Shown one piece after another: positions 51,730 through 61,915 of a DNA stretch of 64,000 bases; the first letter of the stretch is position 1, and every line of letters starts with the position of its first letter. The notes below the pieces were generated by a model. It searched no databases and was not told where the DNA came from. It saw only the letters and a program-made list of their open reading frames with translations. Origin of the DNA: Aeromicrobium sp. CnD17-E (GTDB taxonomy: Bacteria; Actinomycetota; Actinomycetes; Propionibacteriales; Nocardioidaceae). The stretch spans positions 1-64,000 of the forward strand of contig NZ_JAMXRU010000004.1 of the NCBI RefSeq assembly GCF_024124745.1, given 5' to 3'. The position numbers were made by a program, and so were the translations under genes.

Positions 51730-52782
51730 TCACTCGCTGGGGACGGTGATGGAGCCGTCCACGATCTGCTTCTTGTACTCGTCCAGCTTGCTGGCGATGT
51801 CGTCGACCTGGCCACCGGTCTTGGAGTAGCCGACGCCGTCGACCTTGAGGTCGTAGACGGTCGGGCCGGTCGGCGCCTCGCCGTCGGCGACACCCTGCAG
51901 GTAGGAGAACACGGCGACGTCGATGTTCTTGAGCATCGAGGTCAGGATGACGTCGCGCACCGACGGGTCGGCCGTGAGGGCCTGGTCGGAGTCGACACCG
52001 ATCGCCTTGGCGTCGGCGTCCTTGGCGGCCTCGAACACGCCCGCGCCCGAACCGCCGGCCGCGTGGTAGACGATGTCGGCGCCCTTGTCGAACATGCCCT
52101 CGGCGGCGGTCTTGCCCTTCGCCGGGTCGCCGAAGCCGCTGAAGTCCGGCGGCTGGGTCAGGTAGCGGCTCTGGATCTCGATGTCGGGGTTGACGGCCTT
52201 GGCGCCCGCCTCGTAGCCGACCTCGAACTTCTTGATGAGCGGCGTCTCGACGCCACCGACGAAGCCGATGTTGTCGGACTCGGTCTTCAGCGCCGCGGCG
52301 GCACCGACGAGGAAGGAGCCCTGCTCCTCGGCGAACAGCAGGTTCGCGATGTTGTCGCCCTCGACCGCGTCGTCGACGATCGCGAAGTTGACCTCGGGGT
52401 TCTCCTTGGCGATCTTGCCGACCGCGGAGGAGTAGGCGAAGCCCACGGCGATGACGGGGTTGTAGCCGGCGTCGACCAGCTGCTGCAGGCGGCCCTCGCG
52501 TGCCGACTCGGCCTCGCCGTCCTGCGCCTCGGCGGTCTGCACCTCGAAGCCCAGCTCGCACTCGGCCTTGTCGAGGCCCTTGGCGGCGGAGTCGTTGAAC
52601 GACTGGTCACCGCGACCGCCCACGTCGAAGGCCATGCCGACCTTGGTGTCGACCTTGGCGACGCAGTCCTTGCCGCTGGCGCTGCTGTCCTCGCTGTCGG
52701 TGCTCTTCTTGGCACAGCCCGCACCAGCGAGCACGAGCGCGGTCACACCGGCGACGGCGGTGACCTTCGTGAGACGACGCAA
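51730..52782 (-). CDS. BMP-family nucleoside-binding lipoprotein
   Basis: A 350-residue substrate-binding protein. It has a lipoprotein signal with lipobox LAGAGC (Cys23). The BMP/PnrA pattern shows VGMAFDVGGRGDQSFNDSAAKGL, NPVIAVGFAYSSAVG, FAIVDDAVEG, IGFVGGVETPLIKKFEVGYEAGAKA and VYHAAGGSGAGVFEAAK. These residues bind purine or pyrimidine nucleosides. It starts at TTG behind a strong GGAGGAAC site. A -10 box TAGGGT lies upstream at 52829-52824. Confidence 0.94.
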   Translation of the reverse strand: MRRLTKVTAVAGVTALVLAGAGCAKKSTDSEDSSASGKDCVAKVDTKVGMAFDVGGRGDQSFNDSAAKGLDKAECELGFEVQTAEAQDGEAESAREGRLQQLVDAGYNPVIAVGFAYSSAVGKIAKENPEVNFAIVDDAVEGDNIANLLFAEEQGSFLVGAAAALKTESDNIGFVGGVETPLIKKFEVGYEAGAKAVNPDIEIQSRYLTQPPDFSGFGDPAKGKTAAEGMFDKGADIVYHAAGGSGAGVFEAAKDADAKAIGVDSDQALTADPSVRDVILTSMLKNIDVAVFSYLQGVADGEAPTGPTVYDLKVDGVGYSKTGGQVDDIASKLDEYKKQIVDGSITVPSE

Positions 52783-52823
52783 TGTTCCTCCTCAGACTTC
52801 GCCGGCGAGCCCGGCACGCCTGC

Positions 52824-52829
52824 ACCCTA
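52824..52829 (-). promoter_or_regulatory. -10 box of the nucleoside operon
   Basis: TAGGGT on the minus strand lies about 41 nt before the TTG start codon of the binding-protein gene. It is the only strong -10 match in the 135-bp gap. Confidence 0.45.
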
Positions 52830-52917
52830 ACCGCGCGCAGGGTCCCGCGGGAGGGCCTCGGGTCGATTGCTCCGGGCCGTAACCGGATCGTCACCTTGCC
52901 GGGTCGGCGGTGGCGCG

Positions 52918-54081
52918 CTAGTGCAGCGTCGAGCAGGCCAGGACCTTCGCGCCGACGGCGATCGCGCGCTCGTCGATGCGCAGGTTGCCCTGGTGGAGGT
53001 CGTACGTCGGGCCGTCCGGCGTGCGGGTGCCGAGCCGTCCCATGGCTCCCGGCACCGCCTCGACGTACCAGGCGAAGTCCTCGCCACCGAGGCTCTGGCT
53101 CGTCGTGGCGACGGCGGCGGGTCCGATGGCGTCGGAGACGGCGCGGCGCAGGACCTCGGTGACCCCGAAGTCGTTGACCACCGGCGGGACGCCGCGCACG
53201 TACGTGACGTCGGCGCTGACGCCGAACGGCTCGATGATGTCGGCGATGAGGCCGCGGACGAGGTGCTCCGCCTGGTGCCAGGCGGCGGAGTCGAGCATGC
53301 GCAGCGTTCCGCTCAGCTCACCCGTGGAGGGGATGACGTTGGGCGCGTTGCCGGCGCGTACGGATCCCCACACGAGGCTCGCGCCGGACCGCGGGTCGAA
53401 GCGGCGCGAGAGCACGGCCGGCAGCTGGGTGACCAGGCTCGCGAGCGCGTAGGTGAGGTCCTCGGTGAGGTGGGGTCGCGACGTGTGCCCGCCGCGACCG
53501 GAGAGGGTCACCTGGATCCGGTCGGACGCGCCGGTGATCGGACCCTCCCGCAGGCCGACCTGGCCGACGTCGAGCGAGGGGTCGCAGTGCAGCGCGACGA
53601 TGCGGGAGACACCGCGCAGCACCCCTGCGGACAGGAGCCGCAGGGCGCCGCCGGGCATGACCTCCTCCGCCGGCTGGAAGATCAGCCGCACGCGGCGGGG
53701 CAGACCACCGGCCTGGTGCAGCTCCTGCAGCGCGACCGCGGCACCCACCAGGGCCGAGACGTGGACGTCGTGGCCGCAGGCGTGGGCGACGCCCGGCACG
53801 GTGGAACGCCAGGGGTCGGACGTCGTGTCGTCGATGGGCAGCGCGTCGAGGTCGGCGCGCAGCGCCACGATGGGACCCTCCTCGGGCCCGACCTCGGCGA
53901 CCAGCCCGGTGCCCTCGAACCGCTCGTGGACGAGACCCAGCTTGTCCATCCAGCCGGCCACCACGTCGGTGGTCCGCTCCTCGTGCCACGACAGCTCGGG
54001 GCTGGCGTGCAGGTCGCGGCGCAGCTCGATCAGGTCGGGTGTGACGACCTCGATCGAGCGGGCGATGGCTTCGACGGACAT
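52918..54081 (-). CDS. M20-family amidohydrolase
   Basis: A 387-residue metallopeptidase-fold enzyme. Metal-binding motifs are RADLDALPI, HACGHDVHVSAL, FQPAEEVMPGGA (Glu-Glu) and ALHCDP. A dimerisation domain with SGRGGHTSRP follows. This is the pattern of N-acyl amino acid amidohydrolases, such as hippurate or indoleacetyl-amino acid hydrolases. The substrate is not determinable. It lies downstream of the SRPBCC gene with a 100-bp gap, and before the nucleoside operon. Confidence 0.9.
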   Translation of the reverse strand: MSVEAIARSIEVVTPDLIELRRDLHASPELSWHEERTTDVVAGWMDKLGLVHERFEGTGLVAEVGPEEGPIVALRADLDALPIDDTTSDPWRSTVPGVAHACGHDVHVSALVGAAVALQELHQAGGLPRRVRLIFQPAEEVMPGGALRLLSAGVLRGVSRIVALHCDPSLDVGQVGLREGPITGASDRIQVTLSGRGGHTSRPHLTEDLTYALASLVTQLPAVLSRRFDPRSGASLVWGSVRAGNAPNVIPSTGELSGTLRMLDSAAWHQAEHLVRGLIADIIEPFGVSADVTYVRGVPPVVNDFGVTEVLRRAVSDAIGPAAVATTSQSLGGEDFAWYVEAVPGAMGRLGTRTPDGPTYDLHQGNLRIDERAIAVGAKVLACSTLH

Positions 54082-54182
54082 TCGGCCAGGATAGTCCCGC
54101 CCGGCACGTCCCGCGGGAGGTGTCCGCCGAGGGGGCGTCCTCGTGCGGGCAGGCGCGCAGCGGGAGCCGGGGCCGGCCTCGG

Positions 54183-54611
54183 TCAGGCCAGGGCGCGGCG
54201 GATCGACTCGACCGTCTCGTCGGCGAGCCCGTCGAGCCGGCGACGCAGCACGAGCGGCGCGAGCTGGTGCAGCGGGAACGGGAAGTCGAACTGCGCCCGG
54301 TAGTGGACCTGCGTGGCGGTGTCGTCGACGGGCGTGAACGACATGACGTCGGTGGCGGTCGTGCGGCCGTTCACGCCCTTGCAGGCGAAGAAGGCCGGCG
54401 GGTCGAAGCCGACCGTCTCGTACTCGAGCGTGACGGTGCGCCCCATGAACCGCGAGCGGTTGGCGTAGCGGGTGCCCATGCCGCCGTCACCCGACAGGCG
54501 CGTCGTCTCGATCGTGCCGGGGTCCCAGTGCTCGGTGTTCTCGAAGTCGCTGAGGAAGGCGAAGACCTCCTCGACCGGCCGGGGCAGGGTGAAGGTGCGC
54601 TCGACGTCCAT
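54183..54611 (-). CDS. SRPBCC-family (START-like) protein
   Basis: A 142-residue protein starting MDVERTFTLPRPVEEVFAFLSDFENTEHWDPG, the standard polyketide-cyclase/dehydrase-like N-terminus. A helix-grip fold with a hydrophobic cavity is expected. The ligand is unknown. The MFS gene upstream reads 125 bp into this gene in another frame, which is an unusually long overlap. Confidence 0.88.
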   Translation of the reverse strand: MDVERTFTLPRPVEEVFAFLSDFENTEHWDPGTIETTRLSGDGGMGTRYANRSRFMGRTVTLEYETVGFDPPAFFACKGVNGRTTATDVMSFTPVDDTATQVHYRAQFDFPFPLHQLAPLVLRRRLDGLADETVESIRRALA

Positions 54612-55869
54612 GCTGCGAGCGTAGGCGAGCCACGATCTCGGCGACGTCGCGGCGCTTGATCTCACGTCCCCGCGCGTAGAGCGCCAGGGCGACGGCCACC
54701 CCGAGCAGCGACAGCGACCCGCCGCCGATCAGCGTCCAGCGGGCACCGAACGTCTCCCCCACCCACCCGATGAACGGCGAGCCGAGCGGCGTGCCGCCCA
54801 TGAAGATCATGAGGTACAGCGCCGCGACGCGTCCGCGCATGACCGGCTCGGTCGTGAGCTGGATCGTGGCGTTCGCCGCCGTGATCATGGTGAGTGCGCA
54901 GAGGCCCAGCAGCGGGAGCACGAGCGCGTAGGTGAGGTAGTCGGGCATGAGGCCCGCGACGATCTCGACGACGCCGAACGCGATGGCCGCACCCACGACG
55001 AAGCGCAGTCGCGGACGCTCGCGCCGGGCGGCCAGGAGCGCGCCGGCCAGCGAGCCGATCGCCATGACCGAGCCGAGGATGCCGTACTCCCCCGCGCCCT
55101 TGTCGAAGACGTCGGTCGCCATGAGGGCGCTGGTCATCTGGAAGTTCAGGCCGAAGGTGCCGACCGCGAACACGATGGACAGCACCAGCACGAGGTCGGG
55201 CCGGGCACGGACGTACCGGACGCCCTCGCGCACCGCTCCCTTCCTGCTGCCCATGACGGGCGCCGGCGAGAGTCGGGCGGGGTCGAGCCGCTGGAGCGAG
55301 GCGATGACGGCCAGGTAGCTGACGGCGTTGGCCAGGATGACCCAGCCCGTCGCCTCGACGCCCGACCCGCCGGCGGCGATGAGCAGGCCCGCGAGCGCGG
55401 GACCGATCATGCGGGCGGAGTTGAAGGACGCCGAGTTGAGGCCCACGGCGTTGGAGAGGTCGTCGGGTCCGACCATCTCGACGACGAACGACTGGCGGGC
55501 GGGCGCGTCGAAGGCCGTGCCGACGCCGAACACGAACGCCAGCACGTAGACGTGCCACGCCTGGGCGGCTCCTGTGACGGCGAGGACACCGAGGATCGCG
55601 GCCGGCACGGCCATGGCGACCTGGGTGCAGCGCAGCACGGTCCGCTTGGGGTAGCGGTCGGCGACCACGCCGGCGACCGGCGACAGCAGCAGTGCGGGCA
55701 GGAACTGCAGGCCGGTCGTGATGCCGAGGGCGGTGCCGCTCGAGGTCAGCTGGAGGACGAGCCAGTCCTGGGCGACGCGCTGCATCCAGGTGCCCACGTT
55801 CGAGACGAGGGCCCCCGCGGCGTAGACGCGGTAGTTGCGGACGTGCAGCGCGCGGAACGTCGGGCTCAC
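54487..55869 (-). CDS. MFS exporter (EntS/MFS_3 type)
   Basis: A 460-residue transporter with 12 predicted helices. N-terminal FRALHVRNYRVYAAGALVSNVGTWMQRVAQDWLVLQLT, loop VVADRYPKRTVLRCTQ and the VGLNSASFNSARMIGPALAG segment are typical of the MFS_3 group of drug or siderophore exporters. The last 50 residues (SQHGRRAHLHPAPAGRG and on) are Arg/Pro-rich and look like translated shadow of the next gene. The true end may have been shifted by a frameshift. The GTG start overlaps the marR stop, so MarR probably controls it. Confidence 0.88.
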   Translation of the reverse strand: MSPTFRALHVRNYRVYAAGALVSNVGTWMQRVAQDWLVLQLTSSGTALGITTGLQFLPALLLSPVAGVVADRYPKRTVLRCTQVAMAVPAAILGVLAVTGAAQAWHVYVLAFVFGVGTAFDAPARQSFVVEMVGPDDLSNAVGLNSASFNSARMIGPALAGLLIAAGGSGVEATGWVILANAVSYLAVIASLQRLDPARLSPAPVMGSRKGAVREGVRYVRARPDLVLVLSIVFAVGTFGLNFQMTSALMATDVFDKGAGEYGILGSVMAIGSLAGALLAARRERPRLRFVVGAAIAFGVVEIVAGLMPDYLTYALVLPLLGLCALTMITAANATIQLTTEPVMRGRVAALYLMIFMGGTPLGSPFIGWVGETFGARWTLIGGGSLSLLGVAVALALYARGREIKRRDVAEIVARLRSQHGRRAHLHPAPAGRGGLRLPQRLREHRALGPRHDRDDAPVG

Positions 55870-56276
55870 GACTCGGTGATCCGGGTCAGGATCGCCGACG
55901 CCTCCCGCAGCAGGGCCCGCTCGCGGGCGTCGAGCTCGGCGAGTCGCTGGTGCAGCCAGGCGTCGCGACGCCGGCGCTCCTCGGCGAGCGTCTTCTCGCC
56001 GAGGTCGGAGAGGCTGACGACGACCTGGCGGCCGTCCTGGGGGTGCGGGGACCGCTCGACGAGGCCGTCCTCGGCGAGGCAGTTCAGGGTGCGGGTCACG
56101 CTGGGGGCGCTCACGCGCTCACGGGCGGCGATCGACGACGGCGACGTCGGGCCCAGCTGGCGCAGCGTGCCCAGCACGGACAGCTGCGACGGGGTCAGGT
56201 CGGAGTGCCGCTCCTGCCGGAGCCTGCGGTTGAGTCGGGCCACCGCCAGCGCGAGGTTCTGGGAGTCGGTGGGCAT
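55866..56276 (-). CDS. MarR-family regulator
   Basis: About 136 residues. The winged helix is LTPSQLSVLGTLRQLGPTSPSSIAARERVSAPSVTRTLNCLAEDGLVERS with the wing DGRQVVVSLSDLGEKTL. I start at the ATG at 56274-56276 behind AAGGAC; an ATG at 56292-56294 is possible but lies in the operator-like sequence. It is co-transcribed with the MFS exporter and likely represses the pair. Confidence 0.88.
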   Translation of the reverse strand: MPTDSQNLALAVARLNRRLRQERHSDLTPSQLSVLGTLRQLGPTSPSSIAARERVSAPSVTRTLNCLAEDGLVERSPHPQDGRQVVVSLSDLGEKTLAEERRRRDAWLHQRLAELDARERALLREASAILTRITES

Positions 56277-56280
56277 GTCC

Positions 56281-56306
56281 TTAGCGTAGGTCATTAACCA
56301 TGCTAA
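56281..56306. promoter_or_regulatory. Operator-like inverted repeat before marR
   Basis: TTAGC and GCTAA arms with inner GGT/ACC form an imperfect 26-bp palindrome directly upstream of the marR start. It is AT-rich against its surroundings, as MarR operators often are. Confidence 0.55.
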
Positions 56307-56363
56307 TTCAAATCTGCAACCATCCGCGACAGGCGCGGGCTGCCGCACGCCGGTCCCCTCGTC

Positions 56364-56409
56364 GGTGGGTCAGCAACCTGAGGAGGCGGTCTGCGGTCGA
56401 GGACCCACC
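56364..56409. repeat. 46-nt hairpin repeat, copy 2
   Basis: Starts GGTGGGTCAGCAACC and ends GAGGACCCACC. Outer arms pair; the inner part is less regular than copy 1 at 7802-7847 but the same length. Confidence 0.65.
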
Positions 56410-56517
56410 GATGGAGGGGTCCGGGGCTGCGTCGGCGCGGCGAGTCGTGGGCGTGCGTCTCGGGCGGCCTCGACGGGGCAGCGGGCCTGGGGGCCGAGCG
56501 CGCCGGGGCGCCTTATC

Positions 56518-56563
56518 GGTGGGTCAGCAACCTCAGGAGGCGGTCTGCGGTTGAGGATCCACC
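56518..56563. repeat. 46-nt hairpin repeat, copy 3
   Basis: Starts GGTGGGTCAGCAACC and ends TGAGGATCCACC. It is nearly identical to copy 2 in the first 25 bases and closer to copy 1 at the end. Confidence 0.65.
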
Positions 56564-56669
56564 GGTCAACGCAGCGCCCGGCGCTGCGGTTGGGGATCCA
56601 CCGATGGAGGGCTCGAGCAGGGCGCGTCGGCGCGTCGGGCGGTGAGTTCTCGACGGTGAGCCCCCGAGT

Positions 56670-56715
56670 GGTGGGTCCTCCACCGTCTCAGCGCTGGGAC
56701 GGTGGAGAACCCACC
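56670..56715. repeat. 46-nt hairpin repeat, copy 4 (divergent)
   Basis: Arms GGTGGGTCCTCCACCGTC and GACGGTGGAGAACCCACC pair at 17 of 18 positions around a 10-nt loop. Length, loop and end bases equal those of copy 1 although the stem sequence differs, so stem pairing seems conserved above sequence. Confidence 0.65.
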
Positions 56716-56791
56716 GCCCATGGCGGCATCCAGGCGATCGGTGGAGGAGTCACCGCTCGAGGGGCACGGCGCGCCCGGGGCCCGGACGACA

Positions 56792-56829
56792 CGACCGCCC
56801 GCCACCTCCGGGGAGGTGACGGGCGGTCG
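56792..56829. terminator. sdh operon terminator hairpin
   Basis: CGACCGCCC and GGGCGGTCG arms with an inner CACCTCC/GGAGGTG stem lie just after the sdhB stop on the minus strand. Confidence 0.75.
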
Positions 56830-56841
56830 CGGGGTGGTGCG

Positions 56842-57588
56842 TCAGGCCTGGCCGGCGGCCAGCGCCCCGAGCAGGTCGCGGTTGAGCCGCGAGATGACGT
56901 CGAGCGGGATGCCCTTGGGGCAGGCCGCCGTGCACTCACCGATGTTGGTGCAGGAGCCGAAGCCCTCCGCGTCGTGCTGCGCGACCATGCTGGCCACACG
57001 CGACTCGCGCTCCGGCTGACCCTGCGGCAGCAGACCCAGGTGGGTCACCTTGGCCGCGGTGAACAGCATCGCCGAGCCGTTCGGGCACGCCGCGACGCAG
57101 GCGCCGCAGCCGATGCAGGTGGCCGCCGCGAACGCGTGGTCGGCGTCCTCCTTCGGCACCGGGAGGTTGTTGGCCTCCGGGGCCGAGCCGGTGTTGACGC
57201 TGATGTAGCCACCGGCCTGGATGATGCGGTCGAACGCGCCGCGGTCGACGACGAGGTCCTTGACGATCGGGAACGCACCCGCGCGCCACGGCTCGATGTC
57301 GATGACGTCGCCGTCCTTGAACGAGCGCATGTGCAGCTGGCACGTGGTCGTGACCTCGGGGCCGTGGGCGATGCCGTTGATGACGACACCGCACGACCCG
57401 CAGATGCCCTCACGGCAGTCGTGGTCGAACGCGACCGGCTCCTCGCCGGCGAGCGTGAGCTGCTCGTTGAGCACGTCGAGCATCTCCAGGAACGACATGT
57501 CCTCGGAGACGTCGTCGAGGTGGTACCCGACCATCTCGCCCTTCGCGTCGGCGTTCTTCTGGCGCCAGACGTTGACGGTGATCTTCAC
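56842..57588 (-). CDS. sdhB: Succinate dehydrogenase/fumarate reductase iron-sulfur subunit
   Basis: A 248-residue protein. The [2Fe-2S] ligands are in [20 protein letters not shown], and the [4Fe-4S] and [3Fe-4S] ligands in [19 protein letters not shown] and [17 protein letters not shown]. It passes electrons from the flavoprotein to the membrane subunit. The GTG start follows sdhA by 13 bp. It is the last gene of the operon. Confidence 0.96.
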   Translation of the reverse strand: MKITVNVWRQKNADAKGEMVGYHLDDVSEDMSFLEMLDVLNEQLTLAGEEPVAFDHDCREGICGSCGVVINGIAHGPEVTTTCQLHMRSFKDGDVIDIEPWRAGAFPIVKDLVVDRGAFDRIIQAGGYISVNTGSAPEANNLPVPKEDADHAFAAATCIGCGACVAACPNGSAMLFTAAKVTHLGLLPQGQPERESRVASMVAQHDAEGFGSCTNIGECTAACPKGIPLDVISRLNRDLLGALAAGQA

Positions 57589-57601
57589 TTGCAGCTCCTG
57601 T

Positions 57602-59565
<1,964 letters not shown>

Positions 59566-59566
<1 letters not shown>

Positions 59567-60282
59567 CAGGAACCAGCTCCGAAGAAGAAGACGGCGAAGG
59601 GGACGATCAGGAAGCCACCGGCGATGACCACCGAGAGCACCCACGACGCGATGGTGATGGCGGAGTCCTTGCGGGTGCTGCTGCGGTTCTGGCCGAGCGT
59701 CGTGAGGGCGCTCCAGAAGCCGTGCCACAGGTGGAAGCCGACCGCGACGAGGCCGATCGTGTACAGCAGCACGACCCACCAGATCTCGAACCCGTTGACG
59801 ACGCGCTCGTACTTGCTGTCCGACGCTCCGCCGGGGGCGAGCCAGTTCGGCAGCATCTGGGCGAGGTGGCCGATGATGAAGAGCAGCAGGATGACGCCGC
59901 CCCAGCGCATCGTGAACGAGGCGTAGGAGCGCTGGATGCCCGTGCGGTTCTGCTTGGAGTGGTAGCGCTTGCCACCGGTGTAGCCCGCCGCCACCTTGTT
60001 GCGCCGCCAGAGCGTCACCGCGCAGTAGACGTGCGCGACGAGCGACGCGAGCAGGACCACGCGGAGGATCCACAGCGCCCCGCCGTGCGGCAGGTAGGGG
60101 TAGAAGATGTCCTCGAGGCCCTCCAGGTAGGAGTCGAAGAACTCCTTGCCCTCGAAGAACTTGAGGTTGCCGTACATGTGGACGAGCAGGTAGCCGAGCA
60201 TGATCAGCCCGGACACGGCCATCGTGTACTTGAGCACGACGGTCGACCTGCGCGCCGACGCGCGAGTCAGAGTAGTGGCCAC
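59566..60282 (-). CDS. sdhC: Succinate dehydrogenase cytochrome b558 membrane subunit
   Basis: A 238-residue membrane protein with five helices. His residues suited to bind two hemes lie in [37 protein letters not shown] and [12 protein letters not shown]. The single long subunit marks a type B (di-heme) enzyme. It anchors SdhAB and reduces menaquinone. The GTG start is followed by a basic N-terminus. It is divergent from the LysR gene. Confidence 0.94.
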
Positions 60283-60338
60283 GATCCGACGTTAACGCGA
60301 TTCTTACCTAGGCGCTAAGTCATCATGAGGCCAACCTT

Positions 60339-60367
60339 CATAGCCTGTGGCTATGAGCGAGTAGGCT
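60339..60367. promoter_or_regulatory. LysR-type operator and -10 in the sdhC/lysR divergent region
   Basis: CATAGCC-TGT-GGCTATG at 60339-60355 is a perfect 17-bp palindrome containing T-N11-A, the LysR-box form. TAGGCT at 60362-60367 lies 7 nt before the GTG of the LysR gene, suggesting a leaderless start with the operator over its -35. sdhC starts 57 bp away on the other side. Confidence 0.65.
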
Positions 60368-60374
60368 GGGAACC

Positions 60375-61262
60375 GTGCAGTTCCAGCAGCTCTCGTACTT
60401 CGTCGCGGTCGCGCGCACGCGCAACTTCACCCGCGCGGCCGCCGAGGTCGGCGTCGCCCAGCCCAGCCTGTCCAAGCAGGTCCGCGTGCTGGAGAACTCG
60501 CTCGGCACCCCGCTGTTCGTGCGGCAGCCCGGGGGCATCGAGCTGACGAGCGCCGGCGAGGCACTCCTCCCCCACGCCGAGCGCATCCTCATCGACGTCG
60601 AGTCGGCCCAGCGGGCCGTCCACGAGGTGGCCGGCCTGCGGCGCGGACGGGTGCGCCTCGGCGCCACCCCGTCGATCTGCGACGGCCTGCTCCCCGAGGT
60701 CCTGACCCGGTTCCACGAGTCGCACCCCCTCATCGAGCTGGAGGTGCACGAGAGCGGGTCGCGGGTGCTCACCCACGAGCTCGCCCAGGGCCGGCTCGAC
60801 GTCGCCCTGCTCATCACGCCCCTGTCGGAGGAGCGGCCCGACCTCGAGACCGTGCTGCTGCGGCGCGACCGGCTCGTGCTCGCGGCGCCCGTCGACGACG
60901 CCCTGCCGGACGCCGTCGACGTCGGCGCCCTGCGCGACCTGCCGCTCGTGATGTTCCGCACCGGCTACGACCTGCGCGAGACGACGCTCGCCGCCTGCGC
61001 CGCCGCCGGGTTCACCCCCCAGGTGTCGGTCGAGGGCGGGGAGATGCTGTCCGTGCTCCGCTTCGTCGAGGCCGGGCTCGGGTACGCGGTGGTGCCGGAG
61101 ATGGTGCTGGCGAACCGGCCGGCGCTGCGCCCGGTGTCCCTGCGCAACCCGTCGCTCGACCGGCACATCGCCCTGGCCCACCGCCGCGACACCCTGCAGC
61201 TCGCGGCCCTCGCCTTCCACGACGAGCTGCTGCTCTCGCTACAGGAGGGCGTGCTGCCCTGA
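60375..61262 (+). CDS. LysR-family regulator
   Basis: A 295-residue regulator. The helix-turn-helix is FQQLSYFVAVARTRNFTRAAAEVGVAQPSLSKQVRVLENSLG, ending PLFVRQPGGIELTSAGEALLPHA. The effector domain starts GRVRLGATPSICDGLLPEVL. It may control the divergent sdhCAB operon as well as itself. The effector is unknown. Its stop lies 6 bp from the convergent RibD-like gene. Confidence 0.92.
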   Translation: MQFQQLSYFVAVARTRNFTRAAAEVGVAQPSLSKQVRVLENSLGTPLFVRQPGGIELTSAGEALLPHAERILIDVESAQRAVHEVAGLRRGRVRLGATPSICDGLLPEVLTRFHESHPLIELEVHESGSRVLTHELAQGRLDVALLITPLSEERPDLETVLLRRDRLVLAAPVDDALPDAVDVGALRDLPLVMFRTGYDLRETTLAACAAAGFTPQVSVEGGEMLSVLRFVEAGLGYAVVPEMVLANRPALRPVSLRNPSLDRHIALAHRRDTLQLAALAFHDELLLSLQEGVLP

Positions 61263-61268
61263 CCGGGC

Positions 61269-61844
61269 TCACGGGCCGCGGCGGCGTACGTACTCCTCCA
61301 CCACGACGCCCGACTCGAACGGACGCAGCCGCGTCGGGGTGAAGCGCGCGGCGCCGGCGGGGATCCCGCCGAACAACGGGACCCCGGCTCCGAGCACCAC
61401 GGGATGACGCTTCAGGACGAGGCGATCGACCTCGGGGAGCAACGCGCCCGCCAGCCGACCCCCACCGCACAGCCAGACGTCGAGCCCGTCGCCGGCCTTG
61501 AGCTCACGCACGGCGGCGAGGGGGTCGCGCACGAGCGAGAGCGTCGGGTCGACCGTCCGTCCCCCGCGGCTCGCCACGACCTGGCGCAGGTGCGGGTAGG
61601 GGCTCGCGATCCCGGCGTCGAGTGCGGGCAGCAGGGTGTTCCACCCCATGACGACGGTGTCGAACCGCGTCCCCGGCGGCTCGGTGCCCAGGGCGGCGTG
61701 CGCATGGGCAGGGAGGGCGTCGGCGTACTCCTGCAGCACGACCGACTCGTGGTCACCCTCGGCCATGAACGCCTCGAAGCCGCCGTCGGCGTCGGCGATG
61801 AAGCCGTCGATGCTGACGGCCACGTAGTAGACGAGCTCGCGCAC
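61269..61844 (-). CDS. Dihydrofolate reductase-like protein (RibD C-terminal domain)
   Basis: A 191-residue protein starting MRELVYYVAVSIDGFIADADGGFEAF, the typical start of this family. VVMGWNTLLPAL and VWLCGGGRLAGALLPEVDRLVL form the NADPH site. It is not a housekeeping DHFR, and its substrate is unknown. It is divergent from a TetR gene with two operator sites between, so it is probably the regulated target. The start is a GTG. Confidence 0.85.
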   Translation of the reverse strand: MRELVYYVAVSIDGFIADADGGFEAFMAEGDHESVVLQEYADALPAHAHAALGTEPPGTRFDTVVMGWNTLLPALDAGIASPYPHLRQVVASRGGRTVDPTLSLVRDPLAAVRELKAGDGLDVWLCGGGRLAGALLPEVDRLVLKRHPVVLGAGVPLFGGIPAGAARFTPTRLRPFESGVVVEEYVRRRGP

Positions 61845-61858
61845 GCATCCCCCTTTTC

Positions 61859-61909
61859 ACAACATCTGTCGTGGTCAGACTACGACATCTGTCGTGGTGA
61901 CGCTAGGGT
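61859..61909. promoter_or_regulatory. Twin TetR operators and -10 box
   Basis: ACAACATCTGTCGT at 61859-61872 and the perfect palindrome ACGACATCTGTCGT at 61882-61895 are 23 bp apart. TAGGGT at 61904-61909 follows, 6 nt before the TetR GTG, so the regulator's mRNA is probably leaderless. Both divergent genes would be covered. Confidence 0.7.
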
Positions 61910-61915
61910 GGTGCC

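Larger units (their letters stand above)
56307..56791. repeat. Hairpin-repeat region between marR and sdhB, no gene seen
   Basis: About 485 bp without a convincing gene. It contains three 46-nt hairpin repeats (56364-56409, 56518-56563, 56670-56715), a partial one (about 56581-56603) and recurring ATGGAGGG tails. Open frames across it look like GC-rich shadows. Confidence 0.7.

Noticed and set aside
56307-56791. Short open frames in the repeat region
   Set aside because: They are rich in Arg, Pro and Ser, cross the hairpin repeats and lack ribosome binding sites or codon bias consistent with a gene.
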